Below, piece after piece: positions 61,996-64,000 of a stretch of 64,000 nt of DNA. The stretch's first letter is position 1; the number at the start of each line of letters is the position of its first letter. Source of the stretch: Sphingobium nicotianae. GTDB lineage: Bacteria; Pseudomonadota; Alphaproteobacteria; Sphingomonadales; Sphingomonadaceae. The position numbers and the translations under genes are program-made. The stretch covers positions 1 to 64,000 of the forward strand of contig NZ_JAHGAW010000007.1 of assembly GCF_018603885.1 (NCBI RefSeq), read 5' to 3'. A model generated the notes under the pieces. That model ran no database searches, was not told where the DNA came from, and saw only the letters and a list, made by a program, of their open reading frames with translations.

Positions 61996-62559
61996 CTACA
62001 ATCCCCGGATCAGCTTTACCGGCAATCCGATCCAGGCCGGATCGTTCACCACCTGCTGCCGCGTGCCGATGCCGAGCGGCAGGAGGTGCAGCATCGCGCC
62101 GTCGCGGCCGATCAGGCGGCCGAACAGGAAGCGGCCCGCCGGGCGCGGCACCAGCACGTCGCGGTTGAGCCCCTCGGTGAAGCGCTCGGGCGCCAGCGGC
62201 TCGCACCACAGCTCGTCGCCGGCGCGATAGTCGCCGAGTGCGGCCGTCATGCGGATACCGAGCGCGCCCTTGGGCACAGCGGGGGGCACCAGCGTCAGCG
62301 GCCGGCTCGGCGCGCCGGCGCCATCGGGGCCGACCAGCGCCGCAACCGGCACCTTCTCGCTCTCGGGCAGGTCGACCAGATCGCTCGCCTGCACGCCGAG
62401 CGCGGTGGCGATGCGGTTCAGCCATTTGACCGATACGGTTCGCGTGCCCGTCTCCAGCCGGCCGATGGTCTGCGCCGTGGTCGGCGGCTCGCAGCGCGCC
62501 GCCACTTCCTCCAGCGTCAACCCGCGCGCCTTGCGCACTTCCCGGATGCGTGTAATCAT
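61996..62559 (-). CDS. XRE-family regulator with S24-like C-terminal domain
   Basis: A 187-residue protein. Residues 1-65 are a helix-turn-helix (IREVRKARGLTLEEVAARCE, TAQTIGRLETGTRTVSVKWL). Residues about 105-187 (MTAALGDYRAGDELWCEPLA, RDVLVPRPAGRFLFGRLIG) resemble the S24/LexA-like sensing domain, without an obvious autocleavage site. It probably binds the palindrome at 62572-62590 that faces its own start and the divergent DUF6456 gene. A much longer leftward frame extends to 63840 but is antisense to three genes' coding sequence. Confidence 0.85.
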   Translation of the reverse strand: MITRIREVRKARGLTLEEVAARCEPPTTAQTIGRLETGTRTVSVKWLNRIATALGVQASDLVDLPESEKVPVAALVGPDGAGAPSRPLTLVPPAVPKGALGIRMTAALGDYRAGDELWCEPLAPERFTEGLNRDVLVPRPAGRFLFGRLIGRDGAMLHLLPLGIGTRQQVVNDPAWIGLPVKLIRGL

Positions 62560-62571
62560 CTTGGCCCCTTT

Positions 62572-62590
62572 GATAACCTTATCGGTTATC
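62572..62590. promoter_or_regulatory. Palindromic operator between XRE regulator and DUF6456 genes
   Basis: GATAACC and GGTTATC are perfect inverted arms around TTATC. The site lies 13 bases upstream of the XRE gene's start and 66 bases before the divergent gene, a typical place for an autoregulated XRE repressor to control both. Confidence 0.7.
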
Positions 62591-62655
62591 TCTGTCCTAC
62601 ATTTATCTCCACATGGCAATGGCTTTCCGGCGATTCGAGGCGGAGGCGACGATAG

Positions 62656-63150
62656 ATGGCAGCAGCGGGCAAGGCGGTGGGCAAGGTGGTGGAGGGGCGT
62701 TACGCCGAGCGCACCGTCGAGGGACCGGACGGCAAGGCCTATCGCCTCCTGGTCAATCTGAGCGAATCCCCGGCAAGCTGGCTCTATTCCCGAAAGATGC
62801 TCTCGCGCCGCCAATATGACGCGGCGGACGCCATTCGCGGCGACTGGGAGCGCGCCGCGCTCGGCGCCCGCGTCACGATGAACTGGGACAGCGCCGCCGC
62901 GCCCTCCCGGAGCCGCCGCGCCGCGCCCGGTGCGCCCGATCCCGGTCTCGATGAGGTCGCGGCGCGCTTGCGGCTCGATGGCGCGCTGGCTGCGGCCGGG
63001 CCGGGGCTTTGCGATATTCTCTGGCGTGTCGTCTGCGCCTGCGAGAGTCTGCCCGCCTGCGAGCGCTCGCTCGGCTGGCCCAGCCGCGCCGGCAAGCTGG
63101 TGCTCGGCTTCGCGCTGGATCGGGTGGCCGACTTTTATCGGATCGGCTAG
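62656..63150 (+). CDS. DUF6456-domain protein
   Basis: A 164-residue protein. NLSESPASWLYSRKMLSRRQ, YDAADAIRGDWERAALGARV and GPGLCDILWRVVCACESLPA, SLGWPSRAGKLVLGFALDRV match DUF6456, a helical domain widespread in alphaproteobacteria and often near regulators. Its function is not known; DNA association has been proposed because it is fused to helix-turn-helix domains elsewhere. It is divergent from the XRE gene with a shared operator. The NTase gene starts 12 bases after its stop. Confidence 0.8.
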   Translation: MAAAGKAVGKVVEGRYAERTVEGPDGKAYRLLVNLSESPASWLYSRKMLSRRQYDAADAIRGDWERAALGARVTMNWDSAAAPSRSRRAAPGAPDPGLDEVAARLRLDGALAAAGPGLCDILWRVVCACESLPACERSLGWPSRAGKLVLGFALDRVADFYRIG

Positions 63151-63162
63151 GGCGGCAGGGCC

Positions 63163-63912
63163 ATGATACCCGACCCCGCCCAGGCCCTGGCTCTCGCGCA
63201 GACTGCATTCGAGCAGTGCTTCCCCGATGCGTCCTTCGCCTTCGCGGGTGGATCGATCATGCGCGGGGAGGGGACGCATTTCTCGGACATCGACATGGTC
63301 GTGATCCACGATCGCCTGCCGCACGCGCATCGCAAATCCTTCTTGTTCGAGGGCGTGCCGGTGGAAGCGTTCGTTCATGATCCCGAGACTCTCGCCTGGT
63401 TCGTCGAGGCTGACAGCCGCAAGGGGCATCCCGCCATCATCTCGGTGATTGCCGGGGGCCGGATCATCGGCGCCGATGTCGTCAGCGCACAGGCGCTGCA
63501 GGCGCGGATGGCCGCGCGGCTTGCGGCAGGACCGCCGCCGCTGGATGCTGAACAACGCGATCGCCTGCGCTATGGCATCACCGACATGCTCGACGATCTG
63601 CGGGGCGATCGGAGCATGGCCGAGATCATGGCGCTCGGCGCTGCGCTCTATCCCCGCCTCGCCGAGCTCAGCCTGCGCGGTCGCGGAAGCTGGAATGGGT
63701 CTGGCAAGTGGGTGCCCCGCATGCTGGAGCGCGCCGAGCCGGGCCTGCGTGATCGCTATGAGACCGCCTTCGCCGCGCTGTTCACGCGCGGCGCCAGCGC
63801 GACCGTCATCGCGCTGGCGGAGCAGGAAATGGCGCCGCATGGCGGGCCGCTGTTCGACGGCTACCGCGGCGACGCGCCGCCCTTCAGCCGCATCGCAGGG
63901 AGCGAGGCATGA
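63163..63912 (+). CDS. Nucleotidyltransferase-domain protein
   Basis: A 249-residue protein. FAGGSIMRGEGTHFSDIDMV at residues 28-46 is the Pol-beta-type nucleotidyltransferase motif (G-S then D42-x-D44), with a further Asp/Glu in GVPVEAFVHDPE. The C-terminal half (RYGITDMLDDLRGDRSMAEI onward) is helical, as in aminoglycoside- or HEPN-linked transferases. It lies 12 bases after the DUF6456 gene, so they are probably cotranscribed. The substrate (small molecule, RNA or protein) is not evident. Confidence 0.8.
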   Translation: MIPDPAQALALAQTAFEQCFPDASFAFAGGSIMRGEGTHFSDIDMVVIHDRLPHAHRKSFLFEGVPVEAFVHDPETLAWFVEADSRKGHPAIISVIAGGRIIGADVVSAQALQARMAARLAAGPPPLDAEQRDRLRYGITDMLDDLRGDRSMAEIMALGAALYPRLAELSLRGRGSWNGSGKWVPRMLERAEPGLRDRYETAFAALFTRGASATVIALAEQEMAPHGGPLFDGYRGDAPPFSRIAGSEA

Positions 63913-64000
63913 AAAATGAGATTTTATTCACCCCGTGACTTTCGTGACTTTCGCAAGAATGTTGCGTCGCCGCGATCCTCCTGGCCCTCGCCCCTTGCAG
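63913..64000. other. Right edge, no gene seen
   Basis: After the nucleotidyltransferase stop, only a nine-codon frame (from 63909) and a short direct repeat (two copies of GTGACTTTCG) are visible before the window ends. Confidence 0.4.

Noticed and set aside
62560..63840. Leftward extension of the XRE regulator frame to 63840
   Set aside because: It is antisense to the DUF6456 and nucleotidyltransferase genes and crosses the operator; the helix-turn-helix begins at 62559.

Overview
The window looks like chromosomal DNA of an alphaproteobacterium, most likely a sphingomonad (Sphingomonadaceae). The reasons are high GC with strong third-position GC, the housekeeping order rpiB-glyA-(small membrane protein)-nrdR-trmJ, an agmatine-to-putrescine pair, a DUF6456 gene, and palindromic repeats of the 'CTCGACTTCGCTCGA' type. 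The genus is an inference; no rRNA or complete tRNA is present to fix it.

About two thirds of the window (roughly 0.6-42.5 kb) is a surface-polysaccharide region. From the left: a degraded IS edge (1-212); a PhyH-type dioxygenase and a TylF-type methyltransferase (0.6-2.9 kb); the aguA-aguB-ABM putrescine operon downstream of an outer-membrane polysaccharide export lipoprotein (2.9-6.3 kb); a large GT2 glycosyltransferase; a GDP-6-deoxy-hexose pair (gmd, rmd); a translationally coupled heptose block (hldD-hldE-AGE epimerase-gmhB, 10.6-14.7 kb); then transferases and methyltransferases including a fused GT4-GT9 (heptosyltransferase-like) protein (14.7-22.4 kb). An IS and island scar (22.4-29.4 kb) follows, holding manC, a 3' tRNA-Lys fragment with a broken integrase, a sulfotransferase-like coiled-coil protein with a perfect internal repeat, and one near-complete IS3 element. 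Next comes an ABC-transporter capsule system: kpsE-kpsM-kpsT, a DUF5672 gene, a duplicated GT4/kpsS pair in which one gene of each copy is broken, then kdsD, kdsB, a lipoprotein hydrolase, kpsC and kpsS reading leftward (29.6-42.5 kb).

Together these genes would make GDP-mannose (manC) and a GDP-6-deoxyhexose such as GDP-D-rhamnose (gmd, rmd), ADP-heptose (hldE, gmhB, hldD) and CMP-Kdo (kdsD, kdsB). The glycan would be built on a KpsS/KpsC Kdo linker and exported through KpsMT, KpsE and an OPX lipoprotein. Sphingomonads generally carry glycosphingolipids in place of LPS, so Kdo and heptose genes here probably serve a capsule.

The right third (42.6-64 kb) is ordinary: two secreted peptidases (M28, S9), two ArsR/SRPBCC regulator pairs, a DUF899 protein, a PQQ sugar dehydrogenase, rpsD, an acyltransferase, a GIY-YIG/TrmJ fusion bracketed by inverted repeats, nrdR, glyA, rpiB, a GT4, small proteins, an alpha/beta hydrolase, and a group with a nuclease-like protein, an XRE/S24-like regulator, DUF6456 and a nucleotidyltransferase. 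No CRISPR array and no complete tRNA or rRNA gene was found.
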